Notes under the pieces: model-generated
The model's database searches: none
Told to the model about the DNA's origin: nothing
Seen by the model: the letters and a program-made list of their open reading frames with translations, nothing else
Shown here: positions 44,550-52,051 of the stretch, piece after piece
Layout of the letters: every line of letters starts with the position of its first letter
Numbering within the stretch: the stretch's first letter is position 1
Made by a program: the position numbers and the translations under genes
Origin: Paucibacter sp. DJ2R-2
GTDB lineage: Bacteria; Pseudomonadota; Gammaproteobacteria; Burkholderiales; Burkholderiaceae_C
Assembly: GCF_025717675.1 (NCBI RefSeq)
Contig: NZ_JAJIRT010000001.1
Coordinates: 930,001-994,000, forward strand
Length of the DNA: 64,000 nt
Direction: 5' to 3'

Positions 44550-45068
44550 ATGGAAAAGCTACTCTCAGGGGTTGGTTCGATGCTCTACGGCATGCGATTC
44601 ACCATGCTGTTCTTCTATGTGGGTCTGGTGGCGATCATCTTCGGCATCCTGGGCAAATTCCTGCTGGAGACCTACAAGCTGATGAGCACCTTGCTCTTTG
44701 GCGACCTTGAGAAGATCGACCTGATCATCAAGGTGCTTGAGCTGGTGGACATGACGATGGTGGCGCAGCTGGTGTGGGTGGTGGCGCTTGCTGGTGTGTC
44801 GCTGTTCGTGACCACGGGGCACTTCGACAAAAAGGACATGAAGAAGCCCGACTGGCTGGACCACGTCAACACCTACAACCTCAAGTTGAAGCTGGCCTTC
44901 GCCATCATCTCGATCTCAGGCGTGCATGCCTTGAAGACCTATCTGAGTGGCGACTTGAGCTTGGAGAATGTCCAGGTCATCACGATGGTGGCCGTCATCC
45001 ACTTCACCTTTGTGCTCTCTGCCATCGGCATTTCCTTTGCAGAACGTTTGACGCGGGAGAAGACCTGA
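44550..45068 (+). CDS. UPF0114 (YqhA) family membrane protein
   Basis: This 172-residue protein has three to four hydrophobic helices, beginning MRFTMLFFYVGLVAIIFGIL, then MVAQLVWVVALAGVSLFV, and the end VITMVAVIHFTFVLSAIGIS. The hydrophilic loop DKKDMKKPDWLDHVNTYNLK is characteristic of UPF0114/YqhA. The function is unknown. It follows the DUF3616 gene after 120 bases that contain an A/T-rich stretch just before the ATG and may carry a second promoter. Confidence 0.86.
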   Translation: MEKLLSGVGSMLYGMRFTMLFFYVGLVAIIFGILGKFLLETYKLMSTLLFGDLEKIDLIIKVLELVDMTMVAQLVWVVALAGVSLFVTTGHFDKKDMKKPDWLDHVNTYNLKLKLAFAIISISGVHALKTYLSGDLSLENVQVITMVAVIHFTFVLSAIGISFAERLTREKT

Positions 45069-45082
45069 ACGCTTCAAAGGCC

Positions 45083-46084
45083 ATGGCCGTGCTCCCCGAG
45101 ATCGACCTCGCGTCGCCGCTGCAGTTCGTCATCAATGCGGCAGCGGGCAGCAGCGATGCGCGGGCGAAGCGCGACGTCGTCGAGGCCGCGCTGCTGGCAG
45201 GCGGACGGCGAGGTGACTTGCTGTTCTGCAGCCCTGCCGAGTTGAGCTGCGTGTCGCACGAGGCGGCGGCGAGGGCGATCGCCACCCGCACAGCCGTGGT
45301 CGCCATCGGTGGCGACGGCACACTCAACACCGTGGCGCAGGCCGCACACGCCGCAGGCTGCGCCATGGGCGTGGTGCCACAGGGCACGTTCAACTACTTT
45401 GCCCGCACGCACGGCATAGCCGAGAACCCGGCCGATGCCGTCCGCCAGCTGCTGTGTTCGGTGCCAACGCCGGTTCAAGTGGCCGGCATCAACGAACGGG
45501 TGTTTCTTGTCAACACCAGCCTCGGGCTCTATCCCGACCTTCTGCAAGACCGGGAAGCCTTCAAGGCCCGCTTCGGTCGCAGCCGCTGGGTCGCTTTCTT
45601 GGCAGCCTGTGCGACTTTGCTGCGTGCGCAGCGCCGTTTGCGACTGCACATCGAGATGGGTGGCCAGGCGCGCGAGGTGCAAACCCTGACGCTCTTCGTG
45701 GGCAACAACCGCCTGCAGCTGCAGCAGTTCGGCGCGGAGCCCGATGACACCCTGGCGGGCACACCAGGCGAGGGCAGCATGGCCGCGCTCGTGCTGCGGC
45801 CTATCGGGACACTGTCGATGCTCGGCCTGATGTTGCATGGCGCCATGGGCAGGCTGGGTGAAGCCGCAGGCGTGGAGCGCTTCGAGTTCGAGCACTTGGT
45901 GGTACGGCCGACGCTGCCGCAAGGCCGCCGCGGGGTGAAGGTGGCCTTCGATGGCGAGGTGACGATGATGCGCGCGCCGCTCGACATCAGGGTGCTCACC
46001 AAGCCCCTCTATCTGCTGAAGCCAGCGCGCGACGCGGCCCTCATCATCGACGCACGGGCCTGTGCCGAAGGGGCTGCGCCTTGA
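45083..46084 (+). CDS. Diacylglycerol/sphingosine kinase-family lipid kinase
   Basis: The 333-residue protein has the NAD-kinase-like catalytic core: the nucleotide loop AIGGDGTLNTVAQA (GGDGT at 76-80) and the second motif PQGTFNYFARTHGI. The C-terminal part, LLKPARDAALIIDA after a beta-rich region with FDGEV, is the typical lipid-binding half. It phosphorylates diacylglycerol or a related lipid. Its TGA overlaps the TTG start of the phosphoesterase gene, so kinase and phosphatase-type enzyme are made together, which suggests a paired lipid-phosphate function (inferred). Confidence 0.85.
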   Translation: MAVLPEIDLASPLQFVINAAAGSSDARAKRDVVEAALLAGGRRGDLLFCSPAELSCVSHEAAARAIATRTAVVAIGGDGTLNTVAQAAHAAGCAMGVVPQGTFNYFARTHGIAENPADAVRQLLCSVPTPVQVAGINERVFLVNTSLGLYPDLLQDREAFKARFGRSRWVAFLAACATLLRAQRRLRLHIEMGGQAREVQTLTLFVGNNRLQLQQFGAEPDDTLAGTPGEGSMAALVLRPIGTLSMLGLMLHGAMGRLGEAAGVERFEFEHLVVRPTLPQGRRGVKVAFDGEVTMMRAPLDIRVLTKPLYLLKPARDAALIIDARACAEGAAP

Positions 46085-46878
46085 GCGTTCTGCTGCAGAT
46101 TTCCGACACGCACTTTGGCACCGAGCAGGGCGCAGTCGTAGATGCCCTGGGCACGCTGGCCCAGCGGCAGCGTCCTGATGTTCTTGTGCTGTCGGGGGAC
46201 ATCACGCAGCGCGCTCGTCCGGCCCAGTTCCGCGCGGCACGTGCGTTCGTGGACCGCCTGGGGGCGCCGGTGCTGGCCGTACCAGGCAACCACGACATCC
46301 CGCTCTTCGATCTGTGGGCGCGGCTGCGCAAACCCTATGGACGGTACAGCGCCGCCTTCGGCACCGATCTCGAGCCGGTGCATCGCTCTGCGGAACTCTT
46401 GGTCGTGGGCGTCAACACCACGCGACCCTGGCGACACAAAGACGGTGAGCTGTCTGCGCTGCAGATCGACCGTGTGGCCCGACTTCTGAAACAGGCCGAC
46501 CCTGGCCAGCTGCGCGTGGTCGTGGTGCATCAGCCTATCGCCGTCACGCGCGCCGAGGATGAGCCCAACAGACTGCGCGGGCATGCGGCCGCTCTGCAGC
46601 ATTGGGCTGAAGCCGGCGCCGACCTCGTCATGGGCGGGCACATCCACCTCCCCTACGTCATGCCACTGCCAGGCCTGGTGCGTCCGCTGTGGGTTGTGCA
46701 GGCGGGCACCGCCGTGTCGTCCCGGGTGCGTGATGGCTCACCCAACTCGGTGAACCTTCTGCGCTGGGGTGCGGATGCGGCGCCGGGATGCTGCCGGATC
46801 GAGCAGTGGGACTACGAGGCCGACGACCAGGCCTTCCGGCTCACCAAGATCAGCGAGGTCCGGCCAGACCGGTCATGA
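46081..46878 (+). CDS. Metallophosphoesterase
   Basis: This 265-residue enzyme starts at TTG 46081 and has the full calcineurin-like set: SDTHFG (Asp9, His11), LSGDIT (Asp40), PGNHD (Asn70, His71), the VVHQP histidine and GGHIH near residue 187. Two metal ions should be bound. Substrates of the family are cyclic nucleotides, pyrophosphates or lipid phosphates. Coupling to the lipid kinase points to a lipid or nucleotide-lipid substrate; this is not shown. Confidence 0.87.
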   Translation: MSVLLQISDTHFGTEQGAVVDALGTLAQRQRPDVLVLSGDITQRARPAQFRAARAFVDRLGAPVLAVPGNHDIPLFDLWARLRKPYGRYSAAFGTDLEPVHRSAELLVVGVNTTRPWRHKDGELSALQIDRVARLLKQADPGQLRVVVVHQPIAVTRAEDEPNRLRGHAAALQHWAEAGADLVMGGHIHLPYVMPLPGLVRPLWVVQAGTAVSSRVRDGSPNSVNLLRWGADAAPGCCRIEQWDYEADDQAFRLTKISEVRPDRS

Positions 46879-47012
46879 GTGCGGCCTTGCGCCCGTCGCA
46901 TCATGTTTCGGCGAGTTCGTATTTTCCTGAGTTGGAATCTCAAAAATATCGGTTCTTCAGAACTTTGATTGGATGCATATTCCAGCCTTTGATCACTTCC
47001 GAGCCCATCACC

Positions 47013-47195
47013 ATGAAGCCTTCTCTGCGTTTTTCGTCCCTCATGCTTGCCCGGATCAGGCAGAGCCTTCACTTGCTGAAGGAGGAACTCAGGCAGTGGG
47101 CGCCTCAGCCGGCGCCGGTGCTCGTGCCCATCCCGATCCAGGCCGCGCGTCGTACACGTCAGTTTGACCGGCGGCATCCCGCCCGAGGCGACTGA
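47013..47195 (+). CDS. Small basic hypothetical protein, 60 aa
   Basis: The frame starts with MKPSLRFSSLMLARIRQSLH and is basic (many Arg) with a helical N-terminal half and a Pro-rich middle (QPAPVLVPIPIQ). It lies in the 380 bases between the phosphoesterase and TerB-like genes, with its start 134 bases after the former. A strongly A/T-rich stretch (46910-46990) precedes it and may be a promoter. Nothing is recognised and it may not be translated. Confidence 0.4.
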   Translation: MKPSLRFSSLMLARIRQSLHLLKEELRQWAPQPAPVLVPIPIQAARRTRQFDRRHPARGD

Positions 47196-47255
47196 GCCCA
47201 GAACACAGAACACAGCTTGTCAGCCCAAGCTTGGGTTCTTCAAGGGAGAGCCATC

Positions 47256-47690
47256 GTGCGTAGCTACCCCCGCAACAGCCCGGAAGCTGCCGCGCGCATC
47301 GTCGCCTTGGTGCTCATCTCCGACGGTCAGGTGTGCAGTTCCGAGTTCGAGATCCTCAAGCAGTTGGGCGCGGAGCGCGAACTCGGGCTGGATCCGCAGC
47401 TGCTGCCTCACATCGTTTACACCTTGCGTGAAGAGCTGCGGGCGGGTGGCTACGAGACAGACTCGCTCATCGGTCAGGTCGATAGCAGCGAGATGACGTC
47501 ATTGATGGCCGAGATCTCCGATCCGGTGCTGCAAAGGACAGTGTTGCGTCTATCCCTGGCGGCGGCGCGAGCCGATGGCCACCTGGCCGATGGCGAAGCC
47601 AAGGTCGTGGAGGCCGCACGGCACCATTGGAAGCTGATCGATGGAGAGGAGCCGCTCTCCAAGAAGGCGGCCCGTGGCAACGCTCGCTGA
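47256..47690 (+). CDS. TerB-like protein, copy 2
   Basis: The 144-residue protein is related to the protein at 41599: YPRNSPEAAARIVALVLISD near the start, and LSLAAARADGHLADGEAKVV near the end. The GTG at 47256 is chosen as start because an AGGGAGAG ribosome site lies just before it and the N-terminus then aligns with copy 1; an upstream TTG would add 13 residues. The copies have diverged widely, so they probably have separate roles. It is followed by about 480 bases before TerC. Confidence 0.72.
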   Translation: MRSYPRNSPEAAARIVALVLISDGQVCSSEFEILKQLGAERELGLDPQLLPHIVYTLREELRAGGYETDSLIGQVDSSEMTSLMAEISDPVLQRTVLRLSLAAARADGHLADGEAKVVEAARHHWKLIDGEEPLSKKAARGNAR

Positions 47691-48170
47691 TGGGGGGCGA
47701 GCTGTACGCGCTCAAGGGTGCGTTCAAGGGCGAGCCGCAGCCAGCACCAGCATCACCAGGGGGTGGTGCTGACCGCGACCTGCGCGGATGGCGTGGATCA
47801 CCTCCATCACACCATCGCTGCTGCCCAGCTGAAGGTCTACACGCCATGTCCAGCTTTTCGGCGATGCCGAGGCAGCCCACCCTCCTGGGTGAGGACCCAG
47901 AAGTCATTGAGAAGACGGCCGTTCAGCTTCTGGATTTCAGTGCTGAAAAACCGAAGTTGAATTGCGCATCAGCTTGGTTTATTCGAAACGTGTAGATCCC
48001 CACACTCCGACTCACCCGAACGCTACAGCGAGCCCGATCATGTTCTACGCCCTCAGCGGCCTCCTCCTTGTGCCCCGGCCCGCGCTGTGGTGCCGCTATG
48101 GCGGTGGCAGATCCGAGGCCAAGGCGAGCCTGTCGCTTGCCGCCGTTGCCGCAATCCCTTGAGGTGAATC
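47691..48170. other. Intergenic stretch before terC; short open frame at 48040-48162
   Basis: I see no convincing full gene here. A 40-codon frame begins with ATG at 48040 (MFYALSGLLLVPRPALW) and ends at TGA 48160, whose bases run straight into the AGGTGA ribosome site of terC (start 48171). Its arrangement would allow translational coupling, but the sequence has no recognised domain. TerC/Alx genes often have a manganese riboswitch upstream; the GGGGAGUAG-type core of that riboswitch is not present. Confidence 0.45.
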
Positions 48171-49163
48171 ATGGACTTCCTGCATCCCTTCCTCACAGCC
48201 GACTTCATGGGCACGCCCACCTGGGTCTGGCTTACCTTCGCCGGCATCGTCATCGCGCTGCTGGCCTTTGATCTGGGCGTTCTGCACAAGGACGACAAGG
48301 AGATCGGCGTTCGCGAGAGTCTGCTGCTGTCGGCCGGCTACATCAGCGTGGCGCTGCTGTTCGGTGCCTGGGTCTGGTGGTATCTGGGCGCACAAAGCGG
48401 CATGGACTACTACACCGGCTTCATGATCGAGAAGTCGCTGTCGATGGACAACGTCTTCGTCATCGCTCTGATCTTCAGCTTCTTCGCCATCCCGCGGCAG
48501 TACCAGCACAGGGTGCTGTTCTGGGGCATTCTGGGCGTGATCTTGCTGCGCGCACTCATGATCGGCCTGGGGGCAACACTGGTGAGCCAGTTCAGCTGGG
48601 TGCTCTACCTGTTCGGTGCCTTCCTGATCTTCACCGGCATCAAGATGTGGATCATTGCCGACCACATGCCCGACATCGCCAAGAACCCACTGCTGAAGTT
48701 CCTCAAGCGCCATGTGCGCGTGACTGAGGGCTTGCGCGGCAATGCCTTCTGGGTGCGCGAGACCGACACCCGGACGGGCAAGCTGGAACGCTTCGCGACA
48801 CCGCTGTTCCTGGCGCTTTTGCTGGTGGAGTTCGTCGATCTGATCTTCGCGGTTGATTCGGTGCCGGCCATCTTCGCGATCACCACCGACCCCTTCATCG
48901 TCTACACCAGCAATATCTTCGCGATCCTGGGCCTGCGCGCGCTCTACTTCGCGCTGGCAGCAATGATCCACCGCTTCAAGTACCTGAAGTACGCGCTGGC
49001 CCTGGTGCTGGTGTTCATCGGCAGCAAGATTTTCCTGGTAGGCATCATCGGCAAGATCCCGGCGGTGATCTCGCTCAGCGTGACCTTCGGCCTGATTGCC
49101 GGGGGGGTCCTGGTGTCGCTGTGGAAGACGCGCGGGCAGCCCGCGGTCGCCGAGTCCACATGA
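48171..49163 (+). CDS. TerC/Alx family membrane protein
   Basis: The 330-residue protein has about nine hydrophobic helices and the two TerC hallmarks: GFMIEKSLSMDNVFVIAL in the first half, and LLLVEFVDLIFAVDSVPAIF in the second. The acidic residues in these repeats bind metal. The length and the SLSMDN and FAVDSVPA motifs fit Alx/TerC proteins, which export manganese and are linked to tellurite resistance and to quality control of exported proteins. It belongs to the + strand cluster with TerB-like and UPF0114 genes. Confidence 0.92.
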   Translation: MDFLHPFLTADFMGTPTWVWLTFAGIVIALLAFDLGVLHKDDKEIGVRESLLLSAGYISVALLFGAWVWWYLGAQSGMDYYTGFMIEKSLSMDNVFVIALIFSFFAIPRQYQHRVLFWGILGVILLRALMIGLGATLVSQFSWVLYLFGAFLIFTGIKMWIIADHMPDIAKNPLLKFLKRHVRVTEGLRGNAFWVRETDTRTGKLERFATPLFLALLLVEFVDLIFAVDSVPAIFAITTDPFIVYTSNIFAILGLRALYFALAAMIHRFKYLKYALALVLVFIGSKIFLVGIIGKIPAVISLSVTFGLIAGGVLVSLWKTRGQPAVAEST

Positions 49164-49631
49164 CGCTGCCGAACGTGCAGCAGCCTCGCGACGCAGCCGC
49201 TGCCATCCATGAGGAACGGGGTCGATGCAGGCGATGGCGCAAGCCCACGGCACTGAGGCGCACGACCTTGCAACTGCTGGCCATGCCCCTGCCTGCCACA
49301 AGGGGTGGCCAAGCTCGAATTGCTGCGCCACTGGGCCCTGCCGGTGCGGGTCGGCTTGGCTTCTGCCTACACTCTGGCCGGGCGCCACGCCCGGGCCCGA
49401 CCGAGCCATCTCGCCAAGTCCGGCCCAGGGTGGGCGACGGCGCTCGCGCTTGGGCTGATGGCCGTCATCGTCGCGATGCCGATTCCCTCGGCAAGCTGTT
49501 TGCGGCCGGGGCGCTGATGTTCATCGAGCGGGGGCCGGTGTTTCGCGATGGGCTTGGCAGTGGCGGCCACGAAGGGCCTGCTGCCGCTGGCATGGGTCTG
49601 GGGTGGCGAGTGGCTTCTGGACTGGGTTTGA
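49164..49631 (+). pseudogene. Probable decayed membrane-protein gene (frameshifted)
   Basis: No frame stays open over the whole region, but protein-like pieces follow each other in different frames. They are WATALALGLMAVIVAMPIPS near 49430-49490, then GKLFAAGALMFIERGPVFRDG near 49490-49550, then a third-frame tail TKGLLPLAWVWGGEWLLDWV ending at TGA 49629. The order and the ALGLMAxxxAMPIP type of motif resemble ExoD-like membrane proteins. Two or more frameshifts would explain the pattern. Resequencing errors cannot be excluded from sequence alone. Confidence 0.4.
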
Positions 49632-49650
49632 ACTTGAATGGAACTGATCG

Positions 49651-50127
49651 ATGATTTACGCGACTCTCAAGACTTTGCACGTGCTGTCCATCATCGTTTG
49701 GATCGGTGGCATGGTGTTTGCACACTTCTTCCTACGACCGGCGGTCGCTCAACTGGAAGCACCGCTGCGGCTGCGGCTGATGCACGATGTGCTCGGGCGC
49801 TTCTTCCAAGCGGTGCTTGTGGCCTCGCTGCTGACTCTGGCCAGCGGCGTGTGGATGCTGGGTCGTGTGGCCAAGCAAGTGGTGCAGTCGGGGGGCAACT
49901 TCGAGATGCCGCTGGCCTGGACCGTCATGGCGGTGCTGGGCGTCGTCATGGTGGCGATCTTCATGCACATCCGTTTCGCGCTTTACAAGAGGTTCAGCCG
50001 GGCTGTAGCAGTGTCTGAGTGGGCCGCGGCTGGCGCGGCCCTGGCGCAAATTCGCACCTGGGTGTCGGTCAACCTCGGCCTGGGTGTCCTGGTGGTGCTC
50101 GTGACGCTGATGCGCTGGTCGACGTGA
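49651..50127 (+). CDS. CopD-like membrane protein
   Basis: The 158-residue protein has four hydrophobic helices: KTLHVLSIIVWIGGMVFAHF, then ASLLTLASGVWMLG, AWTVMAVLGVVMVAIFMHIR and VNLGLGVLVVLVTLMRW. The first helix with its His and the GGMVFAHFF segment matches the CopD/YebZ-type fold that handles copper or electrons. It is the last gene of the stress-like cluster before the A/T-richer block. Confidence 0.75.
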   Translation: MIYATLKTLHVLSIIVWIGGMVFAHFFLRPAVAQLEAPLRLRLMHDVLGRFFQAVLVASLLTLASGVWMLGRVAKQVVQSGGNFEMPLAWTVMAVLGVVMVAIFMHIRFALYKRFSRAVAVSEWAAAGAALAQIRTWVSVNLGLGVLVVLVTLMRWST

Positions 50128-50146
50128 GTCCGGAGCCGGCAGATCA

Positions 50147-50386
50147 TTGGCCACATACTGGCGCATAACTGTTGCGGACAAGTACGAGAGTAGGTTTTTG
50201 ATTCGAATCGAGGATTTGAATGGGTGGTCCACATTTGACTCGGCACCGTTGGAGCAGCAGTTGCTGCTCCAGAGCCGGGGTGGCCTGGGCAAGGAAAGCT
50301 GCATGGTGCAGGGCTGCAGCCAACTCGTCGTCCTGAGTTCTGCGTTCTGCCTTGCGCACACCTATGAACGAGGTGTCCGAAAATGA
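50147..50386 (+). CDS. Small putative zinc-finger protein
   Basis: The frame of 79 codons starts at TTG 50147 and ends at 50386. Its C-terminus has the pattern CMVQGC, ten residues, then AFCLAH. This spacing (C-x4-C-x11-C-x2-H) is the small finger seen at the ends of phage and island proteins (CxVxGCxxP..GLCxxHY). The N-terminal half WRITVADKYESRFLIRIED is unassigned. Codon use is less GC-rich than in the neighbours. It could be a cassette gene, since an attC-like element follows at once. Confidence 0.42.
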   Translation: MATYWRITVADKYESRFLIRIEDLNGWSTFDSAPLEQQLLLQSRGGLGKESCMVQGCSQLVVLSSAFCLAHTYERGVRK

Positions 50387-50387
50387 G

Positions 50388-50447
50388 CTTTAACCTATCA
50401 GTCAAGCGCGGACCGCCTGCGGCGTCCGATTACTCTGGACGTTTTTC
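50388..50447 (+). other. Degenerate attC-like element
   Basis: Sixty bases run from CTTTAAC (50388) to GTTTTTC (50441). Between them the arms AACCTATCAGTCAAGC and GATTACTCTGGACGTT pair imperfectly, with extra unpaired bases, and the centre GGACCGC/GGCGTCC closes a hairpin. This is the plan of an integron attC site, but neither outer core fully fits RYYYAAC/GTTRRRY. The same length is seen for the clearer site at 51986. Confidence 0.38.
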
Positions 50448-50474
50448 GGTGCCACACACACCACCCGCTCAAGC

Positions 50475-51017
50475 ATGCCTTTAAGCACATACCTCGGCGC
50501 TCAGCCATCTCTTGCAGCAGGCGTATACGTCCATAGCTCAGCCCAAGTGATAGGTGACGTGAAAGTCGGTCGCGACAGCTCTATTTGGTGTAACACCGTG
50601 CTGCGGGGGGACGTCAATCACATCGTCATTGGAGATTGCAGCAACATCCAAGACTTCGCCATGGGACATGTGTCCCACAAAAGCACGGCGAAGCCGGCCG
50701 GCTCGCCACTCCTCATCGGAAACTACGTCACCGTCGGGCACTCGGCGATCCTTCATGGATGCACGATCGGCGACGAGTGCCTCATTGGGATGGGCTCGAT
50801 CATCATGGACGACGTCGTCATCCAAGCCCAAGTCATGGTGGGTGCAGGCAGCCTTGTGACGCCGGGAAAGGTGCTTGAAAGTGGCTACCTGTGTGCAGGC
50901 CGGCCGGCAGTACGAGTGCGGGCACTCACCGTGGAAGAGATGGGGTATCTCAAATACTCGGCCGAGCACTATGTACGCGTCAAAGACAAGTACGCGGCCG
51001 AAACAAGCGGCGGATAG
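50475..51017 (+). CDS. Gamma-class carbonic anhydrase-like protein
   Basis: This 180-residue left-handed beta-helix protein has hexapeptide repeats such as VIGDVKVGRDSSIW and NYVTVGHSAILHGCTIGDEC. The zinc ligands are probably His65 or His68 in GHVSHKS, His89 in VGHS and His94 in ILHG; the 5-residue gap between the last two is that of the family. It would hydrate CO2 or act as a YrdA/CaiE-like metal acyltransferase. Its codon use is more A/T-rich than the rest of the window, so it may have been acquired. Confidence 0.85.
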   Translation: MPLSTYLGAQPSLAAGVYVHSSAQVIGDVKVGRDSSIWCNTVLRGDVNHIVIGDCSNIQDFAMGHVSHKSTAKPAGSPLLIGNYVTVGHSAILHGCTIGDECLIGMGSIIMDDVVIQAQVMVGAGSLVTPGKVLESGYLCAGRPAVRVRALTVEEMGYLKYSAEHYVRVKDKYAAETSGG

Positions 51018-51614
51018 AACAGCCCTCTGGAGTACTGCTGTAATAGTAGGTTAGTCAACACCAGATCAACCCGTGGGAATCATGGCCGGCTTCATTGTTG
51101 CAACGCCCGCCAGGGCATCACGGTACGCCAAGCGGATCTACGAACCCGATGTGGGACAGGAAATCACGGGCCTGCTCAGACCATTTGAGCACAAGGGAAT
51201 CACCGATCTTGAGATCGGATTGCTGCGGGCAAATCCTGACCTCTTGCATGACAAGACGGCAGCCGGTGAGCTCCAAATGCATCAAGACCCGAGGGCGTGA
51301 TGACAAGAATCCGCCAGCACGTGGCAATCAAGTCCGTCGTTTCTTGCCCGAGCGGCTCGACCGCAGCTGCCCGAATGAATGCATGCGCCACGCCATCGAT
51401 TCACCGCGTTGCAGGCAGCTGAACAGCCAGCGCATCTGAGCGGTAGAGCCGGTGTTCGATAACGCAGTCCACAGGCGGCACAATCGCGCTCAGGCGCCGG
51501 AAAGGCGGCTCACAGGTCCCGATCCTCAGATGAATCCAAAAATTCGCCTTCGCCGACATTCACGCGCCCAGAGTGGTGCGGGAGGTTGGGGATTTCGGGT
51601 TATTGGACAACCTC
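51018..51614. other. Region without a supported gene
   Basis: No frame gives a convincing protein. A frame at 51073-51300 (+) contains MAGFIVATPARASRYAKRI, and a minus frame at 51118-51327 reads LVMQEVRICPQQSDLKIGDS; both are short and lack known motifs, and they overlap, so at most one is real. The base composition is that of the neighbouring low-GC block. It may hold decayed cassette genes. Confidence 0.5.
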
Positions 51615-51621
51615 GTTAGAC
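51615..51621 (+). other. GTTAGAC, candidate cassette recombination core
   Basis: GTTAGAC fits the GTTRRRY core of integron att sites exactly and lies 5 bases before the ATG of the next small gene, the same layout as at 52038-52044. No matching RYYYAAC arm is found upstream. A core alone is expected about once per kilobase by chance, so it counts only together with the better site at 51986. Confidence 0.3.
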
Positions 51622-51626
51622 AGCAC

Positions 51627-51965
51627 ATGAACCGAATCGCCCAAGCGGCTCGATCTGTCGCCAAGTTCAAGTTCAGGATTCTTCGGCGAGCCACCATAAG
51701 GAACATTCCTAGCTCACGCTTTGAGCCTATCCTATCAACACTCATCGCAGAAGGATGGCGCGCCAAGTCAACATATTCCGGCTTCGACGAAGGCGTCGAC
51801 TACAGCCGCCTCTCTTTGCGCCGCGGCTTCACGTTCCTGAAGTGCGAGTGGGACAACTGGACCGAGTGGAGCATTGAAGGTTCCAGGCTGGTCATCGAGA
51901 GTTTGGCCGCACGGAATGGACTCCATGTGTGCTATCAATGGCGCTGGAGTGACCATAACGAGTAG
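51627..51965 (+). CDS. Hypothetical cassette-type protein, 112 aa
   Basis: The frame starts MNRIAQAARSVAKFKFRILR and continues with a well-ordered second half, FEPILSTLIAEGWRAKSTYS, then FTFLKCEWDNWTEWSIEG. No domain is recognised. Upstream codons from 51573 are also open but look unlike a protein. The gene ends 20 bases before an attC-like site and starts just after a GTTAGAC core, which is exactly how integron cassette genes are placed. Codon use differs from the neighbours. Confidence 0.6.
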   Translation: MNRIAQAARSVAKFKFRILRRATIRNIPSSRFEPILSTLIAEGWRAKSTYSGFDEGVDYSRLSLRRGFTFLKCEWDNWTEWSIEGSRLVIESLAARNGLHVCYQWRWSDHNE

Positions 51966-51985
51966 TCAAATGAGGCTGTCTCGCT

Positions 51986-52044
51986 GTTTAACCCTGCGCT
52001 TGATCCGGCCCGCAACGGCTCGCGGCGCAATTTGAGCGTTATGC
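51986..52044 (+). other. attC-like integron recombination site
   Basis: The 59-base element starts with GTTTAAC (51986-51992), which fits the RYYYAAC consensus, and ends with GTTATGC (52038-52044), the usual GTTRRRY-type end (one base off, as in many attC sites). The inner arms CGCTTGATCCGGCCCGC and GCGGCGCAATTTGAGCG pair imperfectly around a short loop. The end AATTTGAGCGTTATGC is close to known attC ends. A gene starts 8 bases later. No integrase gene lies in the window. Confidence 0.68.
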
Positions 52045-52051
52045 ACCATCG

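Noticed and set aside
47467-47907. Minus-strand frame across the end of TerB-like copy 2 and the intergenic stretch
   Set aside because: It is Arg/Pro/Ser-rich and lacks any motif; the + strand TerB-like frame with a good ribosome site explains the first half.
48000-48170. Manganese riboswitch (yybP-ykoY) upstream of terC
   Set aside because: The conserved GGGGAGUAG core and the CGAGACC-type 3' part are not found. A covariance search could still find a divergent form.
50150-50165. GCATAAC near 50156 as a reversed attC end
   Set aside because: No matching partner core lies within 150 bases in the right orientation, and a single 7-base core is expected by chance.
51018-51060. Hairpin ACAGC/GCTGT with GTTAGTC after the carbonic anhydrase gene as an attC site
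   Set aside because: It is too short (about 35 bases), the core GTTAGTC breaks the consensus, and no RYYYAAC arm is present.
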